From Subdoligranulum variabile (lineage in GTDB: Bacteria; Bacillota; Clostridia; Oscillospirales; Ruminococcaceae): 33,181 bases of DNA. The position numbers were made by a program, and so were the translations under genes. A model generated the notes under the pieces. That model was not told the origin of the DNA and made no database searches. It was given only the letters and a program-made list of their open reading frames with translations. Positions 23,131 through 31,191 of this stretch are shown in pieces; within the stretch, counting starts at the first letter, position 1, and each line of letters starts with the position of its first letter. The DNA is taken from NCBI GenBank assembly GCA_004552305.1, contig SFOX01000029.1, positions 1 through 33,181 on the forward strand, given 5' to 3'.

Positions 23131-23540
23131 CACAGAGTGGAGAGTGGAGAGTTTAGAGTTAAGATTTGGTGTGTCCGCTGCGCGGACACATTTTTCTATA
23201 GTGCGCGTTCTCACGATATATCGCATTGGTGGTTAGATTGCACGGAACGGTCAAGACCGTTCCCTACAAATAACCGGGAGATGAGCGGTTATAGGCAACA
23301 GCCTATTTCCGGCAGGTTTGTAGGGGACGCATATATGCGTCCCCTGCGGTTTGCCCGTTGGGTCGATTTGCCGGGGCGGCTGCAAGGGGCAGTCAAGGAC
23401 CGCCCCTACGGAAAGCCTTCTCCCTTGGGGAGAAGGTGGCGCGCCTGCGCGCCGGATGAGGGGAAAACTTCCGGCAGACTCCCCCTCATCCGCCACCTAC
23501 GGTGACAGCTTCCCCCACAGGGGGAAGCCTTTAACCGCTT
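23131..23540 (+). repeat. Repeat island between the MBOAT operon and the ABC importer
   Basis: A leader with GAGTGGAGAGTGGAGAG (about 23133-23150) precedes the stem GTGTCCGC-TGC-GCGGACAC (23171-23189) and ATTTTT. Modules follow: GGAACGGTC-AA-GACCGTTCC (23244-23263), GGGGACGCATATATGCGTCC (23323-23342), and GGGGCAGTC ... GACCGCCCC with imperfect arms (about 23387-23407). A copy of the long GAAGG...CCCTCATC repeat, similar to that at 31280-31590, fills 23410-23533. No gene is visible; neither neighbour ends here, so the hairpin is not acting as a gene terminator. Confidence 0.8.
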
Positions 23541-23620
23541 TCCCCCGCCAATCTCTGCTGTTTTGCACAAAAAACGCCGCGTGCGGGGTGCGCGTACACG
23601 CAAAACGCCAAAGTTTGTAT

Positions 23621-23656
23621 TTATGCATTGACATTGCATAGATATGCAGGTATACT
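23621..23656 (+). promoter_or_regulatory. Promoter of the amino acid importer with an inverted repeat over the -35
   Basis: TTGACA (23628-23633), a 17-bp spacer and TATACT (23651-23656) form a strong promoter. The -35 lies exactly between TATGCA (23622-23627) and TGCATA (23635-23640), a perfect inverted repeat. TATGCA occurs a third time at 23643-23648, just before the -10. A repressor bound here would block RNA polymerase. The regulator is unknown. Confidence 0.8.
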
Positions 23657-23713
23657 AACGTCATAGTCAAGTGAGGGCTTGACCGAATTTGATAGGAAAT
23701 AGAGGGAACATCC

Positions 23714-24559
23714 ATGAAAAAATTGTCTGCTATGCTTATGGCCGGCGCTATGATGATGAGCCTGGTCGCCTGCGGTTCTTCCGCAAGCTCCGCTTCTTCC
23801 GAAGCCGTTTCTTCCGAAGCCGCCTCCTCTGAGGTCGCTTCCTCCGCCGCCTCCTCCGAGGCTGCCTCCGCTGCCGAGCTGACCACCGTCACCCCCGGCA
23901 AGCTGACCATGTCCACCAACGCTGCATTTCCTCCGTACGAGTCCACCGATGACAACGGCAACTTTGTCGGCATCGACATTGATGTAGCCGCCGCCATTGC
24001 CGAAAAGCTGGGTCTGGAGCTGCAGGTCGATGATATGGACTTTGACGCCGCCCTGCTGGCCGCCCAGAACGGCAAGAGCGACCTGGTCATGGCCGGTGTC
24101 ACCGTCACCGAGGACCGCCAGCTGGTTATGGACTTCAGTGATTCTTACGCCACCGGCATCCAGTCCATCATCGTCAAGGAGGACTCCGACGTTGCCACCC
24201 CCGACGATCTGGCTGACAAGATGATCGGCACCCAGCGCGGCACCACCGGCTACATCTACTGCTCCGACGATTTCGGCGATGAGCACGTCACCCCGTATGA
24301 CGACGGTCTGACTGCCGTTCAGGCGCTGGTCAACGGTCAGGTGGACGCTGTTGTTATCGACAATGCCCCCGCCAAGGAGTTCGTTGCGGCCAACCCCGGT
24401 CTGAAGATTCTGGACACCGCCTATGCCGAGGAGGACTACGCCATCGGCGTTGCCAAGGGCAACACCGCGATGCTTGACGCCATCAACGGTGCGCTGGAGG
24501 AGCTGAAGAACGACGGCACCCTGCAGGCCATCATTGACAAGTACATCAAAGCAGAGTAA
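23714..24559 (+). CDS. Polar amino acid ABC transporter, substrate-binding lipoprotein
   Basis: This 281-residue protein is the extracellular receptor of the importer. The signal peptide ends in the lipobox LVAC with the lipidated Cys20. A low-complexity Ser-Ser-Glu-Ala linker (about 21-55) follows, as a flexible stalk. The SBP_bac_3 domain starts LTMSTNAAFPPYES and includes FVGIDIDVAAAIAEKLG, DFDAALLAAQNGKSDLVMAG, and DRQLVMDFSDSY, the family's ligand-binding frame. Its substrate is one or more polar amino acids. Codon use is more biased to C-ending codons than in neighbours, consistent with high expression. The start has AGAGGGAAC upstream. Permease and ATPase genes follow after a MITE and a terminator. 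Confidence 0.94.
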   Translation: MKKLSAMLMAGAMMMSLVACGSSASSASSEAVSSEAASSEVASSAASSEAASAAELTTVTPGKLTMSTNAAFPPYESTDDNGNFVGIDIDVAAAIAEKLGLELQVDDMDFDAALLAAQNGKSDLVMAGVTVTEDRQLVMDFSDSYATGIQSIIVKEDSDVATPDDLADKMIGTQRGTTGYIYCSDDFGDEHVTPYDDGLTAVQALVNGQVDAVVIDNAPAKEFVAANPGLKILDTAYAEEDYAIGVAKGNTAMLDAINGALEELKNDGTLQAIIDKYIKAE

Positions 24560-24566
24560 AATCTTA

Positions 24567-24695
24567 GGCAATACCGCACAGTTCTAAGTGCCGATACGGC
24601 GAGCGAGGTGCGGCAGCTGCTAAGCCAAAAGCGCAGGCAATACTTTGTGTATTGGCGAGCATTTTGGCAACGCAGATGCCTTGTGCGGTGTTGCC
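24567..24695. mobile_element. 129-bp MITE-like element with 14-bp terminal inverted repeats
   Basis: GGCAATACCGCACA (24567-24580) and TGTGCGGTGTTGCC (24682-24695) are inverted copies with one mismatch. The interior holds a strong nested stem: GCCAAAAGCGCAGGCAATAC pairs imperfectly with GTATTGGCGAGCATTTTGGC around TTTGT. It has no coding capacity. A second partial copy of the left end (GGCGATACCGCATAACTCTA) lies at 24755-24774, and another at 15382-15414. It sits within the importer operon, eight bases after the receptor gene. Confidence 0.65.
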
Positions 24696-24714
24696 TTTAG
24701 TAACGTCCGAAGAT

Positions 24715-24746
24715 GGGCACGCCGGTAGACCCGGCGTGTCTTTTTT
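24715..24746 (+). terminator. Intra-operon terminator or attenuator
   Basis: The stem ACGCCGG-TAGAC-CCGGCGT, extended by a few weaker pairs, is followed by GTC and six T. It lies between the receptor and permease genes. Partial termination here would yield more receptor than permease, the usual ratio for such importers. Confidence 0.75.
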
Positions 24747-24797
24747 ATTCAAAAGGCGATACCGCATAACTCTAAAAAAGGGAAAGGTTGTGGTGAG

Positions 24798-25565
24798 ATG
24801 CAGGCACAGTACGAGCTGCTTTCACAAATGGCAAAAAGCGGGCAGACGCTGAACGTCTTGCAGGACTTTTTTGTAAAGTTCTATCAGGCATTTATCGTGG
24901 CGGACCGCTGGCAGCAGTATATCAAGGGCGTGGGCACCACGCTGCTGGTCACCGCCATGGCGCTGGCACTGGGTGTTGTGCTTGGCTCTGTGGTGGCGAT
25001 GATCCGTGTGGCGCACGACCAGCAAAAGCCCCATCACCGCAACCCGGTATTGGGCATTTTTAACGCTGTTGCGAAGGTTTATGCCACCATCATCCGCGGC
25101 ACACCCATGATGGTGCAGCTGCTGATCATGAGCATGGTCGTCTTTAAAAGCAGCCGCGAGTTTACGCTGGTCGGCGCGCTGACGCTGGGCATCAACTCGG
25201 GCGCGTATGTGTCGGAGATCATCCGCGGCGGTCTGATGGCGGTTGACCCCGGTCAGATGGAAGCGGGGCGCAGCCTGGGTCTGAATTATATGACCACGAT
25301 GCTGGAGATCATCATCCCGCAGGCGATCCGCTCGATCTTGCCGGCGCTCGGCAATGAGTTTATCGTCCTGCTGAAGGATACCTCGCTGATCACGGTCATC
25401 GGCGGCAAGGAGTTGCTGTACGCGGCGCAGGGCATTATGAACCGTACCTACGAAGCGATGTTCCCGCTGCTGGGCATTGCGTGCATCTATCTGGTGCTGG
25501 TCATGCTGCTGAGCTGGCTGCTGAGTAAGGTGGAAAGGAAGTTGGCGCAAAGTGATAGACGTTAA
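24798..25565 (+). CDS. Polar amino acid ABC transporter, permease
   Basis: The 255-residue protein is the membrane channel of the importer. It has about five membrane segments and belongs to the HisM/GlnP-like family. TIIRGTPMMVQLL is the typical N-terminal block. The EAA loop that contacts the ATPase reads EAGRSLGLNYMTTMLEIIIP, followed by FIVLLKDTSLITVIGGKEL. A polar stretch of about 38 residues precedes the first membrane segment. AAAGG lies ten bases upstream of the ATG. The ATPase gene begins within its last 14 bases. Confidence 0.93.
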   Translation: MQAQYELLSQMAKSGQTLNVLQDFFVKFYQAFIVADRWQQYIKGVGTTLLVTAMALALGVVLGSVVAMIRVAHDQQKPHHRNPVLGIFNAVAKVYATIIRGTPMMVQLLIMSMVVFKSSREFTLVGALTLGINSGAYVSEIIRGGLMAVDPGQMEAGRSLGLNYMTTMLEIIIPQAIRSILPALGNEFIVLLKDTSLITVIGGKELLYAAQGIMNRTYEAMFPLLGIACIYLVLVMLLSWLLSKVERKLAQSDRR

Positions 25566-26268
25566 AAATCTGAAAAAAGACTTCAACGGTCTGCAGGTTT
25601 TGCGGGGCGTAAACCTGACCATCAACAAGGGCGACTGCGTGGTGCTGGTGGGACCGTCGGGCTGCGGCAAATCGACCTTTTTGCGCTGCCTGAACCACTT
25701 GGAGGAGCCGGACGGCGGCGAGATCATCTTCAACGGCAAGCCGGTGACCGACCATGACATCGACCATGTGCGGCAGAAAATGGGTATGGTGTTCCAGCAT
25801 TTCAACCTGTTCCCGCACCTGACCGTGAAAAAGAACATCACCCTGGCGCCCGTGCGTCTGGGGCTGATGACGCAGACCGAGGCGGACAAAAAGGCGGTCG
25901 AGCTGCTGGAGCGCATCGGTCTGGCAGACAAGGCAGACACCTACCCCAATATGCTGTCCGGCGGGCAGAAGCAGCGCATTGCCATTGTGCGTGCGCTGGC
26001 AATGAACCCCGACGTACTGCTGTTTGACGAGCCGACCAGTGCGCTGGACCCCGAGATGGTTGGCGAGGTATTGGAGCTGATGAAGGAGCTGGCGCGCGCC
26101 GGTATGACGATGGTGTGCGTCACCCACGAAATGGGCTTTGCCCGCGAGGTCGCCAACCGCATCATCTTTATTGACGAGGGCGTTGTCAAGGTGGACAAGC
26201 CCCCGCAGGAATTTTTTGCAAACCCCGAAAACGAGCGCCTGAAGGCATTTTTGTCCAAGGTGCTGTAA
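25552..26268 (+). CDS. Polar amino acid ABC transporter, ATP-binding protein
   Basis: The 238-residue ATPase powers the importer at the inner face of the membrane. Walker A is GPSGCGKS (34-41), the Q-loop lies in MVFQHFNLFPHLTV, the ABC signature is LSGGQKQR (135-142), Walker B is LLFDE (156-160) and the switch histidine is His192 in VTHEMGF. Length and motifs match GlnQ/HisP-type proteins. The start codon is GTG at 25552 and overlaps the permease gene by 14 bases; a GGAAAGGAAG tract precedes it. A strong terminator closes the operon. Confidence 0.95.
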   Translation: MIDVKNLKKDFNGLQVLRGVNLTINKGDCVVLVGPSGCGKSTFLRCLNHLEEPDGGEIIFNGKPVTDHDIDHVRQKMGMVFQHFNLFPHLTVKKNITLAPVRLGLMTQTEADKKAVELLERIGLADKADTYPNMLSGGQKQRIAIVRALAMNPDVLLFDEPTSALDPEMVGEVLELMKELARAGMTMVCVTHEMGFAREVANRIIFIDEGVVKVDKPPQEFFANPENERLKAFLSKVL

Positions 26269-26313
26269 GATGCATCGAAGGTTCGCCATTTTCCGTTGGG
26301 TGGATTGGCATCC

Positions 26314-26349
26314 CGAAAAAAAACGCCCCCTCAGCCGAGGGGGCGTTTT
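26314..26349. terminator. Bidirectional terminator
   Basis: The stem CGCCCCCTC-AGCC-GAGGGGGCG is flanked by eight A on the left and TTTT on the right. It ends the ABC operon on the plus strand and the sulfhydrylase gene on the minus strand, whose stop codon is at 26364. Confidence 0.9.
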
Positions 26350-26363
26350 GGTTTTGCTGCGGG

Positions 26364-27653
26364 TTATTCCACGGCGTTCAGCGCCTGATCGAGGTCGGCG
26401 ATGATGTCATCAACGTGTTCGCAGCCGATGGACAGGCGGATGGTGTTGCGACCGATGCCCACATCGGCAAGCTCTGCGTCGGAAAGCTGACCGTGGGTGG
26501 TGGTGGCGGGGTGAATGACCAGGCTCTTGACGTCGGCAACGTTTGCCAGCAGGGAGAAGATCTCCAAATGGTCAATGAAGGCAAACGCTTCCTTTTGCCC
26601 GCCCTTGATGTTGAAGGTGAAAATCGACGCGCCGCCGTGGGGGAAATACTTCTCGTACAGGGCGTGGTCGGGGTGGTCGGGCAGGCTGGGGTGGTTGACC
26701 TTTTCGACCTTGGGGTGGTGCGCCAAAAATTCAACGACCTTTTTGGTGTTTTCGTTGTGGCGGTCCAGACGCAGGGAGAGCGTTTCGGTGCCCTGCAGCA
26801 GCACCCATGCGTTGAATGGGCTGATGCAGCCGCCCAAATCGCGCAGGATAACGGCGCGGACGTAGGTCACAAAGGCGGCAGGGGCGGCAGCCTCGGCAAA
26901 GCAGACGCCGTGGTAGCTGGGGTTCGGCTCCGCGAGGGCGGGGAACTTGCCGCTGGCCTTCCAGTCAAACTTGCCGGAATCGACGATGACACCGCCCAGC
27001 GAGGTGCCGTGACCGCCGATAAACTTGGTAGCGGAGTGTACAACGATGTCGGCGCCATGCTCGATGGGGCGGATGAGGTACGGCGTGCCGAAGGTGTTGT
27101 CGATGACCAGCGGAACGCCGTGCTTGTGCGCAATGGCGGCGATGGCGTCAATGTCGGGGATGTCGGCGTTGGGGTTGCCCAGCGTTTCGATGTAGATGGC
27201 GCGGGTGTTTTCCTGCACGGCGGACTCGACCTCGGCAAGATTGTGCGCGTCCACAAAGGTGGTCTGCACGTCAAAGGCGGGCAGCGTGTGCGCCAGCAGG
27301 TTGGAGGTGCCGCCGTAGATGGTCTTTTGCGCGACGATATGCCCGCCGTTTTGCGCCAGTGCCTGCAAGGTGTAGGCGATGGCAGCCGCGCCGGACGCAA
27401 CCGCCAGCGCCGCCACGCCGCCTTCCAGCGCGGCGATGCGTTTTTCAAAGACATCCTCGGTGGAGTTGGTCAGGCGACCGTAGATGTTGCCCTCCGCCTT
27501 CAAAGCAAAGCGATCGGCAGCGTTTTGCGAGTCAGGGAAAACATAGGAAGTGGTCTGGTAAATGGGGACAGCGCGGGAATCGGTGGCAGGGTCGGGCTGT
27601 TCCTGCCCGACATGAAGCTGCAGGGTTTCAAAGTGCAATTTACGGTCGCTCAT
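26364..27653 (-). CDS. metY: O-acetylhomoserine sulfhydrylase (aminocarboxypropyltransferase)
   Basis: This PLP enzyme makes homocysteine from O-acetylhomoserine and sulfide, or methionine with methanethiol; some members also work as cysteine synthases. The 429-residue protein has the Cys/Met metabolism PLP fold: LHFETLQLHVGQEQPDP at the start, IYGRLTNSTEDVFEKRIAAL (58-77), VIDNTFGTPYLIRP (183-196) and SATKFIGGHG with the PLP lysine Lys210. Length agrees with MetY, which is about 40 residues longer than MetB or MetC. It is transcribed alone from a strong promoter. The leader is only about 50 bases, too short for a SAM riboswitch. Confidence 0.94.
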   Translation of the reverse strand: MSDRKLHFETLQLHVGQEQPDPATDSRAVPIYQTTSYVFPDSQNAADRFALKAEGNIYGRLTNSTEDVFEKRIAALEGGVAALAVASGAAAIAYTLQALAQNGGHIVAQKTIYGGTSNLLAHTLPAFDVQTTFVDAHNLAEVESAVQENTRAIYIETLGNPNADIPDIDAIAAIAHKHGVPLVIDNTFGTPYLIRPIEHGADIVVHSATKFIGGHGTSLGGVIVDSGKFDWKASGKFPALAEPNPSYHGVCFAEAAAPAAFVTYVRAVILRDLGGCISPFNAWVLLQGTETLSLRLDRHNENTKKVVEFLAHHPKVEKVNHPSLPDHPDHALYEKYFPHGGASIFTFNIKGGQKEAFAFIDHLEIFSLLANVADVKSLVIHPATTTHGQLSDAELADVGIGRNTIRLSIGCEHVDDIIADLDQALNAVE

Positions 27654-27710
27654 GGTAAATTCCTCGTTTCTTTAACAGATTAAACCTATGTGTTTTGTGG
27701 GTATATGCGT

Positions 27711-27739
27711 ATGATAGCACCAAAAGGCGGGGATGTCAA
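27711..27739 (-). promoter_or_regulatory. Promoter of metY
   Basis: On the minus strand TTGACA (27734-27739), a 17-bp spacer and TATCAT (27711-27716) lie about 57 bases upstream of the metY start codon. Confidence 0.85.
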
Positions 27740-27789
27740 TAAAAGATTTTGAATTTGCGGGGAACTTTTGGGGGGCAAGCGGCGAAGCC

Positions 27790-28330
27790 GCCCAGAGTGG
27801 AGAGTGGAGAGTTTAGAGTTGCGATGTGGAGTGTCCGCTAAGCGGACACATTTTTGTTGTATTGCAATTCCCCCTTTGGTTGTAGGGGCGAGCATTGCTC
27901 GCCCGTGGCGTTTACCCGTTATATCGCATTGCCGGGGTGGCGGCAACGGGCGGCATATATGCCGCCCCTACAAACCAAACCATAATGTTCGCGTTGCCAT
28001 TTGACCGCGGGCGGGGCATGCCCCGCCCCTACTGCGCGGTGGTTTTTTATTGCCCCGTAGGGCGGGGTGACCCCACCCCGCCGTGCGGTTTAGCCGTTAT
28101 ATCGCATTGCCGGGGTGGCGGCACGGGCGGCATATATGCCGCCCCTACAAACCAAACCATAATGTTCGCGTTGCCATTTGACCGCGGGCGGGGCATGCCC
28201 CGCCCCTACCGCGCGGTGGTTTTTTATTGCCCCGTAGGGCGGGGTGACCCCACCCCGCCGTGCGGTTTACCCGTTATATCGCATTGCCGGGGCGGCGGCG
28301 CGGGCGGTCGATGACCGCCCCTACAGTTTA
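27790..28330 (+). repeat. Repeat island with a tandem 177-bp amplification
   Basis: A GAGTGGAGAGTGGAGAG leader (27794-27810) precedes the stem GTGTCCGC-TAA-GCGGACAC (27831-27849) and ATTTTT. A GGGGCGAGCATTGCTCGCCC module (27885-27904) comes next. Then a unit starting at GTTATATCGCATTGCCGGGG is found at 27918, 28096 and 28273 (periods 178 and 177). Each full unit holds the modules GGGCGGCATATATGCCGCCC, GGGCGGGGCATGCCCCGCCC and a GGCGGGGTGACCCCACCCCG type. The third unit is cut short and ends with GGGCGGTC-GAT-GACCGCCC. Apparent ORFs are repeat translations; no gene is visible. Confidence 0.88.
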
Positions 28331-28373
28331 ACCCGTGATTTTCGCGTTGCCGCGCCAAAAAATCTCCCCTACC

Positions 28374-28399
28374 AAAAATGCGCCGCTTGCGCGGCGCAT
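28374..28399 (-). terminator. Terminator of the second DUF3048 gene
   Basis: On the minus strand the stem ATGCGCCGC-GCAA-GCGGCGCAT, with a GCAA tetraloop, is followed by TTTT. It lies 27 bases after the stop codon. Confidence 0.85.
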
Positions 28400-28425
28400 T
28401 GTATCGGAACTTATAAAACCCGAAC

Positions 28426-29814
28426 TCACTCCTGCGGTGCTGCGGCTGCCAAAAGCGCCTGGTTGTCCGCAATCGTCTGGTTCAGCTCGGCGGCTTTGGC
28501 GGTCAGCTCGTCGCGCCGGGCGATCAGGTCGGCGTTTTCCGGGTCGGCGGCCAGGGCGGTGTTGACCTCCTCCAGCTCGGACTCCACCGACGCCAAATCC
28601 GCCGTGGCGCTGTCAAGGTTCGCCTGCGCGTCGGTCAGCGCCTGCTGGGCGTCCAGCTGCGCTTGGGCTGCGGCGGCGGCATCGTCCGGGATGCCGCTTT
28701 CCAGCAGGGCGGGCTTGGCGGGCAGCTCCTGCGGGGTGCCGTCGGCGGCGGTCACTGCCAGCGTCTGCCCGTAGTAGCCGCCCCAAACGGCGATATAGCT
28801 CTTGCCGGGGCTGACTGTCAGCGGGGTGCCGTCGGCTTCCTGCAATTCCAAGTGCGCGGTGGCGTCCGCCTTGCTCCATTTGATGGCGCGCCATGCGCCG
28901 CCGTACAGGTACAGCCCATCGCCGCCGGTCAGGTCATATTGGCGGGTATGCCCGTCATCCTTGACGCCGCTGGACGCATACAGCACAAACACGTTGGTAA
29001 ACTGCGCGGCTTCGCCGGTTTCGGCGTCGGTCAGCGGGGTGCTGTCGGTGTTCAGCTTGGTGTAGCGACCGGTGCCGGCATCGTAGACCAGCTGGTCTGT
29101 GCCGTCGGGCGAGAACGCAATGCTCAGCGTTGTGCCGTTCTGCGTTTCGGGCAGGGCGGCGGGGTCTTGGGCAAAGCGGAACAGCGGTGCGTTTTCGCCG
29201 TTGGCGGACGCGCCGTAAAATTCCAGCCCGGCGCGCACGCCGTCGGCGGTGGTATAAAAGCAGTTTTCCTCGCGGTAGCCTGCCAGCTGGCGGTCGGTAT
29301 CAAAGGCGAAGGCGGTCTTGCCGACGTGCAAGCCGTCCACGTCCTGATACGCCAGCGTGTTCAGCAGGTTGGAGGCATAGACATTTTTGCCGATATGCAC
29401 CGGCACGGCGTTCAGCGGCAGGGCAAATTGCAGCAGCAGGTCGCTGGCTTCGCCCACGGGACCCGCGCGCCCGATTTTATCCACGCTGCCGTACAGCGCC
29501 AGCATACCGGGGGTGGTGCCCACGCTGACGCCCTGCACCAGCACATCCGCCGCCGCAATGCCCCACTGGGGCTGCGCGCCGTAGATGGTGCGCAGCGTCA
29601 CCGCCACGGGGCGGCAGCCTGTAAAGTCCGCCTCGGTGGTGCCGGTCAGCGGGTTAAAGCTGACCGACTGCGCCGGTGTCGGCTCGGGCGTGGGTTCTGC
29701 CGTGGGGGTCGGGGTGGGGGTTGCCGACGACGAGGCGGACGATGCCCCTGCCCCGCAGCCCGCCAACAGGGCGAGCGCCAGCAGCAGTGAAGTGATTTTT
29801 TGCAGATTTTTCAT
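28426..29814 (-). CDS. Divergent DUF3048 (YerB-like) lipoprotein with C-terminal coiled coil
   Basis: The 462-residue protein starts MKNLQKITSLLLALALLAGC, a lipoprotein signal with the lipobox LAGC. A Thr/Pro/Glu linker follows (PTPTPTAEPTPEPTP). The DUF3048 region begins FNPLTGTTE and continues RPVAVTLRT, but where relatives have SKADILVEIKVEGG this protein has AAADVLVQGVSVGT, so conserved residues are lost. The last 90 residues are Ala, Gln, Asp and Glu rich with heptad spacing, suggesting a coiled coil. The start at 29814 is supported by CAGGAAATT upstream and by the signal peptide; a longer frame upstream is unlikely. It is downstream of a better-conserved paralogue. Function of the family is unknown. 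Confidence 0.82.
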   Translation of the reverse strand: MKNLQKITSLLLALALLAGCGAGASSASSSATPTPTPTAEPTPEPTPAQSVSFNPLTGTTEADFTGCRPVAVTLRTIYGAQPQWGIAAADVLVQGVSVGTTPGMLALYGSVDKIGRAGPVGEASDLLLQFALPLNAVPVHIGKNVYASNLLNTLAYQDVDGLHVGKTAFAFDTDRQLAGYREENCFYTTADGVRAGLEFYGASANGENAPLFRFAQDPAALPETQNGTTLSIAFSPDGTDQLVYDAGTGRYTKLNTDSTPLTDAETGEAAQFTNVFVLYASSGVKDDGHTRQYDLTGGDGLYLYGGAWRAIKWSKADATAHLELQEADGTPLTVSPGKSYIAVWGGYYGQTLAVTAADGTPQELPAKPALLESGIPDDAAAAAQAQLDAQQALTDAQANLDSATADLASVESELEEVNTALAADPENADLIARRDELTAKAAELNQTIADNQALLAAAAPQE

Positions 29815-29831
29815 ACGCAAATTTCCTGAAT

Positions 29832-29866
29832 AAAAGGCGCGGCTGACCGCACAGGGTCGCCGCGCC
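29832..29866 (-). terminator. Terminator between the two DUF3048 genes
   Basis: On the minus strand the arms GGCGCGGC and GCCGCGCC, with internal pairs GACC / GGTC, are followed by TTTTATT. The ribosome binding site of the next gene begins just beyond, so readthrough would be needed for joint transcription. Confidence 0.7.
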
Positions 29867-29929
29867 GGGTGATGGTGTTGGTAAGGCGCAGCCAAACAGC
29901 GCGATGCAGCGTTGCTTTTTTTGCCTTGG

Positions 29930-31141
29930 TTAGCCCGCGTTGGCGGCGTTGTGGACGAAGTTCTCGGCATCGTCGAGGTCCACAACGGTCAGGTAGCTCT
30001 TGCCGACGTTGACATCCAGCGGGGTGTCGCTGCACTTGCCGTCCTCGGTGGCGTAGTACAGCTGCAGCGCCTGCAGGGGGGTACCCTTCTGCCAGAAGAT
30101 CTTTTCGCACTTGCCGCCGTAGCAGTAGTAGCCGATGCCGCCGTTGCCGTACTCAACGCACTGCAGGTCCTTTTCCTCGTGACCGGGGTAGACGTGGATG
30201 TCGGTGTACAGCACGATGACGTTGGTAAAGTCCAGCTGGGCGTTGCCGGCAGCCTCGTCGATGGTGTCGCGCCAGCTGCCGTCCGGGTAGTAGTACATCT
30301 GCATCTTGTAGGTGTTGCTGGCGGCGTCGTAGTTAAAGCGGGTCTTGTAGCTCTGGCTATGCTCGATCTCCACATACTCGCCGTCGGACACGATGGGACC
30401 GTACTTGTCACTGTAGGCGCTGTCCAGGCTGTTGGTCAGGTCGCGGGCGGGGTCGTTGTAGTTGACAAAGTTAAAGAAGGTGGAGTTGTAGGTGCGGTTC
30501 ATATCGGTGCCGCGCTTTTCGATGACTGCCTGCAGGTCGTCCGAGGTGGCGTACAGGGTATGCTCGTAGGCAAGACCGCTGCTGCGGGTGTCGCCTGCCC
30601 AGTTTACACGACCGTTGTCGCGGTAGCCCCAGTTGCCGGCATCGCCGATATTGAGGTCCTTATACTCGTAGTCGCGCTCGTACTGGTCCATAACGACGGA
30701 CTGACCCTCGTGGACGTACAGACCGTTGAAGGGCAGCAGCAGCTGGAAGAACTGGTCACGACCGGAGCGGATGGGACCGAACTCGCCGATATCCTTGTAG
30801 TCCACGAACAAAGGCATAAAGCGGGTGATGCCGCCCTCGACCTTGATCTCGACCAGAATATCCGCCTTGGACAGACCGCGCTGGGGGCGTGCCGCCACGA
30901 TATTGTTGATCATAACACCGGTGATGCGCTGCCCTTCGGGGTAGTCGGCATCCTTTTTCTCGCCGGTCAGGACGTTCGCCTCATACGGCTCGGGGGTGGG
31001 TTCGGGGGTCGGCTCGGCGGTGGGCTGCGCGGTGGGGGCAGCGGGCGCTGCGGAAGAATCCACGGCAGAGCTGCCGCCGCAGGCTGCCAGCGGCAGGCAC
31101 AGCGAAAGCATGGCCGCCGCAAAAGCGATCAGACGTTTCAT
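29930..31141 (-). CDS. DUF3048 (YerB-like) lipoprotein
   Basis: The 403-residue protein has a lipoprotein signal with the lipobox LAAC (near residue 20), a Ser/Ala/Thr/Pro linker, and then a full DUF3048 domain. Conserved blocks are ITGVMINNIVAARPQRGLSK, ADILVEIKVEGGITRFMPLF and IGEFGPIRSGRDQF. The C-terminal part, with TNVIVLYTDIHVYPG and GTPLQALQLYYATEDGK, matches the second YerB region. The protein sits on the outer face of the membrane; its biochemical role is not known. The start at 31141 fits the signal peptide and has AGAGGAAAACG upstream. It is followed by a diverged paralogue and a terminator. Confidence 0.9.
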   Translation of the reverse strand: MKRLIAFAAAMLSLCLPLAACGGSSAVDSSAAPAAPTAQPTAEPTPEPTPEPYEANVLTGEKKDADYPEGQRITGVMINNIVAARPQRGLSKADILVEIKVEGGITRFMPLFVDYKDIGEFGPIRSGRDQFFQLLLPFNGLYVHEGQSVVMDQYERDYEYKDLNIGDAGNWGYRDNGRVNWAGDTRSSGLAYEHTLYATSDDLQAVIEKRGTDMNRTYNSTFFNFVNYNDPARDLTNSLDSAYSDKYGPIVSDGEYVEIEHSQSYKTRFNYDAASNTYKMQMYYYPDGSWRDTIDEAAGNAQLDFTNVIVLYTDIHVYPGHEEKDLQCVEYGNGGIGYYCYGGKCEKIFWQKGTPLQALQLYYATEDGKCSDTPLDVNVGKSYLTVVDLDDAENFVHNAANAG

Positions 31142-31191
31142 ATTCGTTTTCCTCTTTCCTGCGGCGGAATGCCGCAAAATCACTTGGTATT

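Noticed and set aside
26364..27653. Functional link between the ABC importer and metY as a methionine or cystine uptake unit
   Set aside because: The genes converge on a shared terminator and have different promoters, and polar amino acid importers cannot be assigned a substrate from these motifs alone.
27654..27716. SAM riboswitch upstream of metY
   Set aside because: The predicted leader is only about 50 bases, too short for a SAM aptamer and expression platform, and no conserved core is seen.
27895..28314. Small ORFs inside repeat islands, also at 92-534, 3009-3224, 12797-13069, 23137-23641 and 31276-31599
   Set aside because: Their predicted proteins are translations of palindromes, share the same residues in unrelated loci, and lack ribosome binding sites.
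27918..28330. Possible CRISPR array because of regular repeats
   Set aside because: The period is about 177 bp, the whole unit is repeated with no unique spacers, and no cas genes are present. The same applies to the 126-bp repeats at 31304-31590.
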